Source of the DNA: Ulota crispa
Taxonomy: Eukaryota > Streptophyta > Bryopsida > Orthotrichales > Orthotrichaceae
DNA: 64,000 nt
Direction: 5' to 3'
Assembly: GCA_963920765.1 (NCBI GenBank)
Contig: OY987243.1
Span: 13,640,001 to 13,704,000, forward strand
In this document: piece by piece, positions 1 to 11,453 of the stretch
Layout of the letters: the number at the start of each line of letters is the position of its first letter
Numbering within the stretch: the first letter of the stretch is position 1
Notes under the pieces: generated by a model
Told to the model about the DNA's origin: nothing
What the model saw: only the letters and a program-made list of their open reading frames with translations
Database searches by the model: none
Made by a program: the position numbers and the translations under genes

Positions 1-204
1 TAAAGTCAAGTAAAAACATGACCATAATAACAAAAAACTCAACAATTTTTTGTTGATCTACATACTTTTGGACACAACTTCACTAATTCAACAAAATTTT
101 ATATAAAAATTACAACATTTTGTTGTTTTAAATATCAAAATTTCTTTACAAACAAATGTAAATGATGCTCCTCAATTCTTTGAAGAAATCATAAATGTCC
201 CTTA

Positions 205-480
205 AGGATTAAAAGTACCAAAAATATCTTCGTGTTACATGATAACCAAGTGTATAGTTTAATGCAAATTCTTACAAGAAACCAAAGGTGATTTTTACAT
301 TTCAAATAATACAAGGATATATTTAACATTTCAAAATAGAAGAGTTGTTTTATTAATTTTCCAAAATAATAGGAGTATAATTGATATTCCTACAAAAAAT
401 AATGACTACTTTTTGTGTTTCACATATTTTCTGCGTAAACTTGATATTTTGAAAGACTTAAAGGATATTTTTAGTAATTT
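205..480. repeat. Fragment related to repeat family V
   Basis: AT-rich stretch that resembles 32090-32205 (shared phrases such as ATATTTAACATTTCAAA-like and TTGATATTCCTAC). At both places the repeat lies just left of a P-family palindromic element. No termini could be fixed. Bases 1-204 are AT-rich and show nothing recognisable. Confidence 0.35.
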
Positions 481-551
481 TCCTTCTATTACTAACCAAA
501 TGAATTAAAAAAAAACAATCTTACAAAATATTTTTATAAGCTTTAAAAGAT

Positions 552-963
552 GGGAATTGATATGTGTACCACACCCTTCCAATTACTATACCATATCACG
601 GGGTAAATTTTAGATTTCTACCATCAAAAAGCTAAATTTGAAAATTTTGGATTCAGATTTGGGCTTAGAGACCATGATTTAATCTAGAACCATAAAAAAA
701 GTTGCAATTCAACAACACCCAATGAAAAAGTTTAGTTAGGGAGAAAATTGTTAATTTTACTTTCGTTTGTAAAAAAAGATAAGCTTTTTCATTGGGTGTT
801 GTTGAATTGCAACTTTTTTTATGGTCCTAGACAATACCATGGTCTCTAAGTCCAAGTTTGAATTCAAAATTCTCAAACTCAAATTTTTGATGGTAGAAAT
901 CTAAAATTTACCCCAAGGGTGTGGTACAATAGTTCAAAGGGTGTGGTTCACATATTAATGCCC
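552..963. mobile_element. P-family palindromic (foldback) MITE, copy P1
   Basis: The two halves are near-complete inverted repeats: the left begins GGGAATTGATATGTG and the right ends with its complement (CACATATTAATGCCC). The arms continue through GACCATG and CAATTCAACAACACCCA to a short central loop near 745-775. The flanking 9-mers TTAAAAGAT (543-551) and TTACAAAAT (964-972) match at 7 of 9 positions, fitting a worn 9-bp target duplication of Mutator-like type. It has no coding capacity. Four other copies are at 32216, 46024, 47842 and 57507. Confidence 0.75.
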
Positions 964-1454
964 TTACAAAATATCCAAAACTATTCAAAAGTCAATAGAA
1001 TTTTGATTTTATAATTGCAAGGATTTAATTTTGTAACTTTTCACGACTTCATGTTATTTGAAGCTATCAAACTATGGAGGCTATTTTAACAAAATAAGGT
1101 TCTTTTTACAAAAAAACTAGCACTAAATAATAATTATTAATTAATCCAACCTTTGCCTGCAACAATCCTTATGAGATTTGTGAATTCCAAAAAAAAATTA
1201 TAAACAAAATCAAAAGGATGGAAATAAACAATTTATTTAAAATTTCTAAACACCTTCTTTGATTTTAGCTCATAACTTTTGATAAAAAGATTGAAATCCA
1301 AAAAAAATTGTTGGAGGTGAAAGAAAAACACATTTACCAACTATTCTTAGTTCTAAGTTTTTTGAAAAAAAGTCCTGTAATGGGCGGAAATAGCCTCCAA
1401 AGTCTACTGGATGACTAAAGACATGAACATTTAATGTACAAATAGAATTAAGAT
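964..1454. other. AT-rich intergenic DNA
   Basis: No gene, terminal repeat or tandem array was recognised. Confidence 0.4.
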
Positions 1455-1560
1455 ACTAATGTGTGCATGTGCATTTGCACATTCTCTAGTGGTTTTGAGA
1501 ATGTGTTAAGGTTGTGGAGTGTGAGAGGAGAGGTGAGGGGTTCAAATCCCGCTGTCAGCA
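1455..1560 (+). mobile_element. tRNA-like, possible SINE head
   Basis: A pol III A-box-like string (CTCTAGTGGTT near 1493) is followed about 50 bp later by a B-box-like GGTTCAAATCC (about 1538-1550). Spacing and order fit a tRNA-derived SINE head. The segment does not fold as a clear tRNA, so it is not called a tRNA gene. No tail or target duplication was found. Confidence 0.35.
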
Positions 1561-1668
1561 GCTGCCCGGGAGTTCGGGCAGCTGTCCAGGGGCTCGAGCA
1601 GCTGCCCAGAAATTCGGGCACTCCTTAGAAGTTTGGGCACTCCCTAGAAGTTCGGGCAGCTATCCGTT
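1556..1668. repeat. Short degenerate minisatellite, about 20-bp unit
   Basis: About six units of the type CAGCTGCCCGGGAGTTCGGG. Later units are diverged (CACTCCTTAGAAGTTTGGG). CAGCTG in each unit makes the tract locally palindromic. It directly follows the SINE-like head. Confidence 0.7.
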
Positions 1669-2396
1669 CCTTAAAAATTTCACATTTTCATAAAATAAAA
1701 ATAAATTATATAAAAATAATAATTTAAAAATGAAAAGAAATAAAATTGAATAACATAAAATACGTTGTCGGGTTGAGAGGAGCGCGCCTTGGGAACACGC
1801 AGGGTGTCTTGCTGCGATCGTGCGTTGCCGATTGAAAACGTTGTCAATCTTGATCTTCTCTTCAAATCTTCAGTCTTCAGTCTTCCGTTGGCCTATCCTG
1901 TGGCTGGCTCTAAAGATATGAGGGTCAAAGTAGGAATAAGAGCCCACTGGATACGGGACGGGTAGATCGGGACAGCAGACACGAGCTGCCGTCCGTATGA
2001 CGGGATCCTAAAATCAAATTCACGATCTGCTGGCCAAAACTCCAGATCGTGAGAACAAAGCAAGTCTCGACCATGTGGGTGATTAATCCCACTTCGTCAC
2101 CACGACAATAAATGGGGTTAAGTTTGGTTTAACCCAAACTGCCCGCAACAAGGTTTACAAAACAGAATGGAAATGAATTGACAAACGAGCCTCCAAAACC
2201 GGCTCAGAATAACAAAGCCACATCCCACACATACATAAAAAATAAACCCAAAACATTCCTCTGGAAATCTTCATATCTTCATATCTTCAGATCTTCAAGT
2301 CTTCATGTCTTCAAGTCTTCAAGTCTTCATGTTTTAATAAAAACAATGGGGAAAATCACAAATAACAAGTCCTAGAAAAAGCAGCAACCTTTTGTC

Positions 2397-3298
2397 TAAT
2401 GCCACTGATGGCTCAAAGATTCAAATGCTAAGTGTAATAGCAATTTGAAAAGCTCTCCTAACCTTCTAACATCTCTCTAAATTTCAACTCAATCTAAGCT
2501 ACTGTCCAAAAGTTATGCGAGTTCAAAGTAGAGGCTCTTCTTCCTCTTTACAAACTAAACACTGCCTCTAAAAACCTCTATAACTTTTGTTCTATACATC
2601 ACCCATAGAAATGTGATATCAATTTAAAAAGATGATATTACTGGCTTCAACCCATAAAATTTGCACTTCAAAACAAAACTTTGTCCGTAAGCTCTAGTCA
2701 ATCAAAGTGTGGGTCTCAATTTTTTAGAGAGCACCCAAACCCGCAACTTCTACCCACTATAACTTCTTCAATAAAACTCCAAATGAAATGATTAAAGACA
2801 ATTTGAAAAGCTATGACAACAAACTATCACTTCTAAAAATCTGAGAAGAAAATCTCATACTGTCCAAAAGTTGTAGCTCTTCAAAATCTCGGCTTTCTCC
2901 TAACAAAAGGGCAGCCACCTCCAAACCTTCACACTTCCATAACTTTCTCGTCCAAGCTTCAAACCTCAAGTTTAAAGACTTTCTAGAAAGCCAATAATAA
3001 GATAAACACTCTCTCTAAATTTTGTTGCAAAATGATATACAAATCATAAGTTATGGCTTGTCGAAGTCTCAGCCTTTCTTCATAGTTTGGCTTTTGGACT
3101 CTAAAATTCAAACACTCATAACTTTTGCATCACAACTCCAAATCAAACTTGCAAACTCATTTTGGAAAGGTAATCACACAAGGAACAACCTCCTCAAGTT
3201 TCAATTCAAAATCACGTATACACAGAAAAAAATCTCACATCAAAGTTTCGGGATTTTTTTCCTTCTTCTCACCAACACTCATACACTAACTTCCAATA
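2397..3298. repeat. Five degenerate ~180-bp tandem units inside the LTR
   Basis: Each unit opens with an ATAACTTTT-like string, at about 2400 (ACCTTTTG), 2580, 2759, 2939 and 3118, giving spacings of 179-180 bp. Inside each unit the order recurs: CCAAAT-like, AATTTGAAAAGC-like, CTCTAAATTT-like, TGTCCAAAAGTTATG-like, then a CT-rich end. The units are highly diverged but stay in register. The same array recurs in the second LTR copy. Confidence 0.7.
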
Positions 3299-3589
3299 AC
3301 TAAGGGATCTTTCCTCCACAATTTCGACCCTATCTAAGGTAGGGAGGTGGGGCACATCAGCCCATGCCCTCCCTATCCTAACCCCACTATAGACGCCAAA
3401 CCTTTTCTCCTTTCACACCTTTCCTATTGACTTCTAAACCCAAGTATTTTTATTCAAACAAAGACAAAATATATGAGCTTTCTAAAACATCTAGATAAAC
3501 ATATGAAAATGATTAAATTACAAAATAAATGCCATCGTAAAGTGGCCACGTGCCCTTGCGAGCATATAATAGCGTCAAACGCTTGTCTT

Positions 3590-3690
3590 CAGTCGCCAAG
3601 TCGTGAACTTGGTTGGCTGGAGAAGCGGTCATCTCTGGTCGCCCGCCGATCCGAGTTCGAATCCCATCGGACTCGTCGAGCGGTGACGGC
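3590..3690 (+). other. tRNA-like segment within the LTR
   Basis: Contains a B-box-like AGTTCGAATCC (about 3653-3664), preceded by a weak A-box-like TTGGTTGGCTGG. It is also present, diverged, in LTR copy 2 near 42215-42300, so it is part of the repeat rather than a host tRNA gene. Whether it is a captured tRNA/SINE head or chance is open. Confidence 0.3.
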
Positions 3691-3935
3691 GGCTCACGGC
3701 TTGGCAGCTAGTGAGGCAGGAAATTGGCCCAGCCAACCCGCTACCTACTCCCCTGAGCTGTGCATGTGACAAGACGGCGCAGCGCACTGGAATCTATGGC
3801 CGCTGCGCTGTCACCAAACCGTGGTCCTCACCACGACCACCCATTTTGCCTCAACTGTTGATTTATTGAAATCAACACAAACATAAACATATAACGAATA
3901 TCTACATGATGGAGATATCTCCATCAGGACAACGT

Positions 3936-5260
3936 AATAGAAATCAACAGCAAGTTAATAGAAAACTATAAATAATCAACAGAAAATCAACAAAAAAGTA
4001 CCTAAATCAACTTGACCAAATTTACAGAAAAAATCAACAGTTTTTGGTTGAAATTCTGTTGATTTTGTGCTGAATTTTCTACTAGTGAACACACATTTTA
4101 GATCATAGCCTTTTCTTTCCCATATAAAATTTCTATAACAACTCCGGCTATGTTGTGCTATATTCTATTCAATCACTAAGTATGCAATTGGCTATTACCT
4201 TAAGTTCCCAATTACTAAGTTGCTCTCTCTCTAATTATAGCCTTAGCTTTTGTAAACAAATATTAAAACACAGCCATTGCCTGCAGCTCTGCAAGTTAAT
4301 CACCCTTGCTTTGGTTATAGCCTGTTACACTCATTCACTTAGTTTCCAATCGGCTAATGCCTCAAATACAAATGAAAATATCTACTTCAGACTATTGCCT
4401 CGCCTCTCTCAAGTTATAATTAAACAATTACACTTGGGCTATAATTTGGTATGCTTGCTCATTGAGTCACAATTGGCCATCGCCTCAAATCAAAGTTCAG
4501 TGCAATCACATCAGTCATCAACAAATGCATCAATCAATTAAAACATGAATAAACTAGATCACTCAACAACATTGGCCTTGCTTTACACAAGCCAGATAGA
4601 TAAACACAAATAGAATATTGCCTTCCACGATCTTCACTGATCAGGCGCATACATATTATAAAGCATAAAATTGAATACAAAGAAAACAAAGAAAACACCC
4701 CAAGGGAAGAGAGATACTAAAAATCTGCTCCAAAGAAACATCAAGAAGTCCATAGCCTATATACTGAAAGAAAAGATCCCTTCACACCTGTAACTAATTT
4801 TGGCTATGCAACTTCTAACCGTATATAGCCTACTATCCAATTGCTTCAAAAACCACTTACATATTACACTACACTTCTGAACCCAAATGCATTTTAAAAT
4901 CATTCACACTCAAAATTCAAATGCAAACGTAATAATCAAAAAGTAATGTTCACATCTTTCTAAGCCATTTGATGGAAAAGGCGGACAAATAATGGACTAG
5001 GGCAATAATTTAACTACATAGGCATGTGCATTGTATTATTTGTTTTAATTGTCTTAAACTTTGTTAAACTTAAAGGGTATCTACCTTAACACTTGCCAGA
5101 CCCCTCACTTCCCTTGGCAACAATTTGGGCTGCACCGTAAAGAATCTTGTATTTTATAATATGTGCAAAGTTTGGTTATGACTTCTCATTGCAACATCTC
5201 TAATATTTCTAAGTGTACCACCCGCAATTCACAAATTATTGTAGGAATTTTGAGATGGAC
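3936..5260. other. AT-rich intergenic DNA with a CACTA-like right end
   Basis: 3936-4087 is rich in AATCAACAG strings and ends TTTTCTACTAGTG at 4087, the form of a CACTA-element terminus. No matching left end was found, perhaps because the solo LTR inserted beside it. 4088-5260 shows nothing recognisable. Confidence 0.35.
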
Positions 5261-5268
5261 CTCACAAT

Positions 5269-5739
5269 CAGGGTTTTTTTGGGTTTTCCGACCAATGTTT
5301 GTGGGGCATTTTTTGAAAATGGTCTATAGCTTGTGGGCTCCATCCCTATTTTGGTTAGAGCTGAAAGTGGTCCCTATGCATGGATTTTTACAGCATCATG
5401 AGATTTTTTGTAGACAAAAAATACTTATTGATATTTTTTTGAAAATGTCCAAATAACCATTGACATTACTTAATTATTGCATGGAATTGACGTAGGCAAC
5501 ACCTCAAATAATTTTGAAATGATGGCATCAACTTTCAATTTGATAAGAATGTTAGGAAAGCCTAAGTTGCAATGCAATTTTCATTAATCCAATCTGGCAT
5601 TTTTTGAATTTTTTCTGTTCTTATTTTATAAGCTTGAAGTTCACTTTTTTTTTCTTTTTTTTTCTTTTTTTTCTTTTTTTTTCTTTTTTTGTTGTTGTTG
5701 AGGCAATTGGGCCTTAAAATGCCCCCCAAAAAAACCCTG
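5269..5739. mobile_element. Non-autonomous hAT element
   Basis: Terminal inverted repeats CAGGGTTTTTTTGGG at the left and its complement at the right. Both ends are flanked by the identical 8-mer CTCACAAT (5261-5268 and 5740-5747), the hAT-type duplication. Length is 471 bp with no transposase. A poly-T/C tract (about 5646-5688) lies near the right end. The perfect duplication suggests a fairly young insertion. Confidence 0.9.
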
Positions 5740-6036
5740 CTCACAATGACATAGTTCGTGTTCAATTATAACCCTCTGAACTTAGCTTTAAAACAAAAAT
5801 TAATTGCTGTAGTTAGTGTACTAAAAATACTAGCTTTTTTTAAATTATTTAAATAATTTTTTGGACGCGTTGTCATAATAATTGGTTGTAGTTTAGAGAA
5901 TTTGTAATAGTCAAGTACATTAAAAAATTCTAACGCATTTAGCGTTTATATATATGTAAGGCAGATTTATAAGCAATTCAATGTAGCTCATTTTGGAATC
6001 ATAATGGAGAAAACAACGTTGTTGCCATAGAACTTA

Positions 6037-6468
6037 CTCCCTCTGTCCCTCTAAAAACTTTCAAAAAGTTTCCTTGTGAAAGATTAATTGTGTTTTTAGT
6101 CTTTGTGCTAGTGACACATGCATTCTAGAATCAATATATCATCTATCAAATGTATGCAAAATTTTCAACTTTGATGTTGTCATTTGGGCACTCAAATTCC
6201 ATGCAAGAAGTACCATATTTGTGCTTGCTATTAACTCTTTATAATTGATGATTTAAAGATTAGTATCAACAGTGACACCTACACCTCTGATCATATGTGC
6301 AAAGCCAAGCTTACTAGAAGAGGAATGCTCTTTAATTGCTTAACTTGCCCCCTTGAGGTCATTGGACATGACAAATATTTTCTCAACGTTTGAAATTAGC
6401 AAAAGGGAGCCTCTTTTAGTGGTACATAAATGTGTCTGATTTGGAGCTTTTTAGAGGGACTGAGGGAG
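6037..6468. mobile_element. Stowaway-like MITE (Tc1/mariner superfamily)
   Basis: Termini are CTCCCTCTGTCCCTCTAAAA at the left and the complementary GAGGGACTGAGGGAG at the right. TA dinucleotides flank it at 6035-6036 and 6469-6470. The ends match the plant Stowaway consensus. Length is 432 bp and it is non-coding. Confidence 0.85.
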
Positions 6469-6470
6469 TA

Positions 6471-7460
6471 TGATTCAATCGATGTGGCCATTTGAGTTCA
6501 TACAACATTTATGCTTTTCTCTTAGTCACATTAAACCTTAGAAAAAAATAACGTGAAATTTCGTGCAACCTTTTAAGTAAATAACAGCACACATTTCTAC
6601 AACAAAAGGGGATTTATTATGATGCATTACGACATGCAATATCCAGTGTGTGTAACTGCATTTGCATTGTTCATAATGTGTGAATTTAAGGAGAATTTGA
6701 CGTAAAGTGCCTAGTGTATGTTTTTCAAAACCACAAGCATAATAATTCATTGTTTTGATATGTAATTGTAATAAATAAAAAAATTCCCAAAAAACAATGT
6801 ACCCATGGCAATGGGAAAATTGATGTAAATGGCAGTTGCAAAATGTTCATGGTTTGCAATCAAATCCCAATTTTCACAGCAAGGGCATGTTCAAATAAAT
6901 TAGATATACTTAACATGAAATGCATCTAAATCAATGTGCAATGGTCTTGCACTTTTCAGACTCCTGTACTAATCAAAATAACATTTATAATATTATAATA
7001 CTACGCACTGTGTTTTGTAAAAACTAGTTTTCAAGTTTGTGTACTAAAAAAATCCTCATTTCCTCGCCTTTTAAGCTTTGTTTTTGTTTTTTTGGTTTTT
7101 TTGTTTTTTAATCATTTTTATGTGTTATTCCTTCAAGGATTCGAATTATAAACTTTCTAATGAGCGGTTGTAACCTTTATACAAACCCCAGATTTTGAAA
7201 TCCATTTGAAATTGAAACCACTAAATTTTGATTATAAAAGTGTCCATCAAAGAGATAAATTGAGAAGCAATTTTTGGAATTACAATGATCTGGTCAATTT
7301 ATGCACCAGTTCATTTGTGCTTGGAGTTCTCTCATTTCTAAAAGTTTGCACTACTTGCACTACTTGCAACACCAAAGACTTGCCATATTCTTTTTTTGCT
7401 TTTGTAGAGGGGGCGATGACACAATCAAGATACCCCCAAACGGACAACCGGACTGACATT
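6471..7460. other. AT-rich intergenic DNA
   Basis: T-rich runs near 7075-7115. No gene or element ends recognised. Confidence 0.4.
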
Positions 7461-7680
7461 TAGAGCGCCTTTCCATGGGCAATCAGAACTGGAGGTCCAT
7501 TCAGGTTGACCTGGCCAAAAAGACAAAAAAATCTTGAAATTTTCACGTTGGATAGAGTTTAGAGAGCAACCTCCAATTTTGGGTTTAGGTCCTCCAAGGA
7601 TGTAGTTTGACTTTTACAGAATTAGCCGCTAGACATCCAGGCCGGACTCCACCGGCTCCCCCATGGAAAGGTATCTTTAG
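7461..7680. mobile_element. Small TIR element, possibly hAT-like
   Basis: The left end TAGAGCGCCTTTCCATGGG pairs with the right end CCCATGGAAAGGTATCTTTA. The TARAG start resembles hAT termini, but no convincing 8-bp duplication is visible. Non-coding, about 220 bp. Confidence 0.55.
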
Positions 7681-9889
7681 CCTTCCCTAATCCAAAGTTC
7701 TTATATTTGGGGAAAATTTTGAATGTTCAAGTGATGAGGTTATTTCTTTAAGCTCTCATTACTCTATAAAGTTCATTCAAAATTGTTCCCTCCATTACAA
7801 TGATTGTCTTGAGTCCTTTTACACCATACAAGTAATTAGAATCCAAATGTCTCAATCCAGACTTCTTTGGACTTGTAGTTTGTCATGGCTCCACAATATT
7901 AACATTTTAACAATTTGGCAATTTTGATTGTACATGCACCTAGACACAAGTGTATGTGCTTGTTTTTGCCACATGAATAACAAAATTGCAGTTCTTCAAT
8001 ATTTTATAAGGGGTGTACAAAAACCCACTTCAAATTATTGTTTAAATAATCTAGAACAACTTTTTCTAGTGCTTTATGGGCTAATACACTTAACTCCCTT
8101 AAACTAGCATTGTTACTTTGGGCGAGTTTAGGCTATCTAACAACACAAGCAAACAAACAAATTGGACCAAACATGTAGATTGACGTGTCTGCTCTTGTTT
8201 TTTAGGGCTTTTTAAGGGTGTTTGACCTAAAAAGGGAAGAATCAAATCACTATTTTTTATTTTTACAACGTGATATGGCTTTAAATCTGCATTTTGACTT
8301 CTTGTTGGCAACAATGTCACCTACATGCACAAAGGAAGTTTTTTTCATCATTTTTTTTATCATTTTTGGAAGTCAACTATGAGTTGAGTATATCATACAA
8401 ACATGAGCTCAATCAAGCACTTCAGGTGAAAGAGCAACTGAACAGACAGGCAACTGGACAGATGGGCGGTCTAATGTGACAACCATGCCCTAAGGACCAA
8501 GTGTTCGTTCAATAAGCACTTGAGAACTTGGGTAGAATCATATGAAATCAACTTTTATTGGACATTCTCAAAATTGTTACACAAGGTGTAAATATGGATC
8601 CCCTAAGTGGAAATGTAAATGTCTTCCTAATCAGATGTCTAGTTCAAAAGTTATTTTGCCCACAAGAATTTGGGCAGCTCAAGCAATTTGGGCATCTTTG
8701 GAGAATCTTATGCTTAAAACTCTCATCAACTTTTGAAACATGGCAAGTTTGTAACTAAAAATATATGGTATACAATTGTAAAAAAAGAAAGAGCTCCCAA
8801 ATCACATTTTAAGAGGCGTCAAACTTTGTTAACTATGTTTGGGCAATTTCAAGAAAAACAAATTCTTCTAACTTCAAGCCCTATTATCTTGCAATCTATA
8901 AACTCAAAGCTCTTGAAACTTTTTTCACATGTATCAAATGTTTGTCTCTAACCTTTTGTTGTTCATATTCCAAATAAAAAACTTCCTCATTGCAAAAGAA
9001 ATCATGAAAAAATGACCAGTGTATTGCCAATTCACTTAACCTCCTTGCATTGCGCAGTAATTTAGGATGAACTAGATTCTATATTTGCTTTTGAAATTTC
9101 TCACAAGTGAATTTAATATCACATACTTATAAATGATCAAAAACCTTGATTTTTTGTAGAGCAAAAGTTTACTCCAAAAGGGCTCAAAATCTGTTGACCT
9201 TGTTTCAAGAATGAAAAAAAGTTTTTTTTTCACTTCAAAATTTATAATTTTATCATCCATGCGATCAGTTGGTTTATTTTTTTAACACACTTTTGTATGG
9301 TTGGAATTTAGAAAAAGTTTATCTTCAATTTTGAGTAATGCACAAAAAGTTGGGAATTTTTGAGATTTTTTTTCAAAAAACACCCTTTGCCCTTCATGGG
9401 TTAAATACATGGACCATACATATTTAGACAACTATAATTCCATTTTCTCAACTTTATCAAACAAATTTGTAGTTTGGATGAATCCTTTACACTAGTTTGT
9501 TGAAATGGGACAATTCCAAAACTTCTTCCAAAAGGACTCATCTAGATATGACAACATTCCAAAATTTTAAAAATGTTTTGTTTTTTTCTAAACTTCAAGT
9601 ATAAACTTCAAGTATAAGGATGTTATTCTCAAAATGTTAACAACAAAACACTATTCATTAGGACTCAAGAAAGAGGAGTAATTTCATAGGTAAAGCCAGT
9701 AATTAATTAGACAATCATTTTGGGGTATTCTTATTGTGCCATCACCCATTTGAGAAAGTGTCATGCAAATGTTTATGGAAAGATTTGTCATATCATATAC
9801 TAATTGAAACGATATCATTGTCGAAAAAGAGTACTAAATTTGAGTACTTGTTCACTAATCTTGAAGGATATATTGTAACATGGTATTTG
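7681..9889. other. AT-rich intergenic DNA, no gene seen
   Basis: Only short open frames without recognisable motifs. No terminal repeats or tandem arrays stood out. Confidence 0.4.
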
Positions 9890-10824
9890 TTAGTCCCTAA
9901 AAGCCCAAGCCATTAGTTTTGTGAAAACCACTAAAAACTGCCACTTTTGGAGGAATGAGTAGAAAAGTTGGAATTTTTTTTTCTCTTAAAATTTAACCGT
10001 AGGATCTTGCCCTAGACCATGGGAGGTATTCATGGGAAAAAACCAACTCATTCTAGATGTAGACGAGTGAGATATTGGCATCTCAAGTGGCAAAAAAAGT
10101 TTTTTTCCCTGTCGCTCAAAAAATTTAAAAGCCTTTAACCACTCTTATAGCAAAATAATTGCTCTACACAAAGATGAGATTTATATTTTATCCATGTAAA
10201 AGACCAAGTTAGGTATGTGTAGGAGAATTTTTGAATGAATTGGAGGTATATAACATACTTTAAAAAACCTTTGTTTGCTAAAAGGTCTTGAAACTTACAA
10301 GCACATTATGCAAAATTGGAAGATTTATGTAAAATTCAGAAATTTGAATAAATCACATTAATCTAAATTGTGAAAACCAAAGATTCTTAATCTACTACAA
10401 CTTAGGAAAAAAATTAATAAAAAAATAACACTCAAATTGCTCAAAAAAGTAAAGCACCAAATTTTACAATGGGCAAAAGGATGGAGGTTTTGGAAGTCCC
10501 CCAAGATGGGTACCTTCCTCTCCACTCCCCTTTGCCCAAGTGTTCACACCTGTGCCCACAAGGGCTGATCCTCTTTAGAGTCAACACCCACTTACAAAGG
10601 AGAGGTCCTGCCTAAATTGCCCCTTCTCGCTTATTTCAAAAAATTATCGATTACTTCTCCATCAAATGTCATAGTGAAGAAAAAATTAGATGCCCACGTA
10701 GGTTGTGGAATTCCCCACCTTTAATACAAGTTTCAAAAACTCACACAAACTAGATTTGTTATAAGTACATGCCCAAAATCCATTTGTCCCCCAAAGGATA
10801 GTTGGGCCTTTAGTAGGAGGTTAA
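9890..10824 (-). mobile_element. TTAA-flanked element, L/M subfamily
   Basis: Begins TTAGTCCCTAAAAGCCC and ends GGGCCTTTAGTAGGAGGTTAA, a worn version of the TTAACCCC...GGGGTTAA ends. Its interior (CTGCCACTTTT near the left, TCCCCATCTT-like and CAATTTGTCCC-like near the right) matches, in opposite orientation, the elements at 25474 and 50807. About 935 bp, non-coding. Confidence 0.65.
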
Positions 10825-11453
10825 TGTGAGAAAAAGTCTTTCCCAAAATGGACTCTAAAAATCTTGAATTTTACATCAAGTGAAAATATTTTGGTGACTT
10901 AAAGTGAGTTTTGATAGTTCCTTCAAGATATTTCACCACTAATGTAAGGTCTCAAAGAAAATCATCATAAAATTCACTCTAAATTAGCAAAAACTCTTCA
11001 AAATGAAAAATTCAGAAGTCCAGAAATCAGTGCGTTTATCCAAATTAACAAATATTGCATTTAATGTAGACTAAGGTGAAGAACCATTAGAAGTTATTGA
11101 AATTTCTAAACCGTAAAGTCCGTGTTATGTTGATTTGATGTTATTCAAAATTTTAATTTTCTCCTTCAACTCCATTTGGGAATTGAGTCATATTTTGACC
11201 TTCATATGGTGAAGGGGCTAAGCCAAGTTCAATCCTTGACAAGGTTGCAAAGAAATGAGATACTTCTGAATCTAAAAGGAACCAATATTAATACTATAAT
11301 GTGAAGTTTCAAATGTTATGAGGTCTTAACCGACAATAATTATAAATTGTAGGAAACTGACCAATGCGTGATTGAAAACATAAATAAATAGAAGGATTTT
11401 GAAGTAGCCGCCTTGTTGGTGATGTCGTGAAAAAACTGGTTCGATACTTTAAA
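10825..11453. other. AT-rich intergenic DNA
   Basis: Nothing recognised. Confidence 0.4.

Larger units (their letters stand above)
1766..3931. mobile_element. Solo LTR of an LTR retrotransposon, copy 1
   Basis: The 2166-bp unit begins TGTCGGG and ends CAGGACA, giving short TGTC/GACA inverted ends. It is bounded by the identical 4-mer ACGT at 1762-1765 and 3932-3935, fitting a target duplication. A second, more diverged copy lies at 40406-42538. No internal region, polymerase or second LTR adjoins it, so it reads as a solo LTR fossil. The superfamily (Ty3 or Copia) cannot be told from the LTR alone. It holds a cryptic 180-bp internal periodicity and a tRNA-like patch, annotated separately. 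Confidence 0.7.

Noticed and set aside
3590-3690. Possible functional tRNA gene
   Set aside because: It has a B-box-like string but no clean cloverleaf or acceptor stem, and it recurs in a diverged LTR copy. Treated as a tRNA-like part of a repeat.
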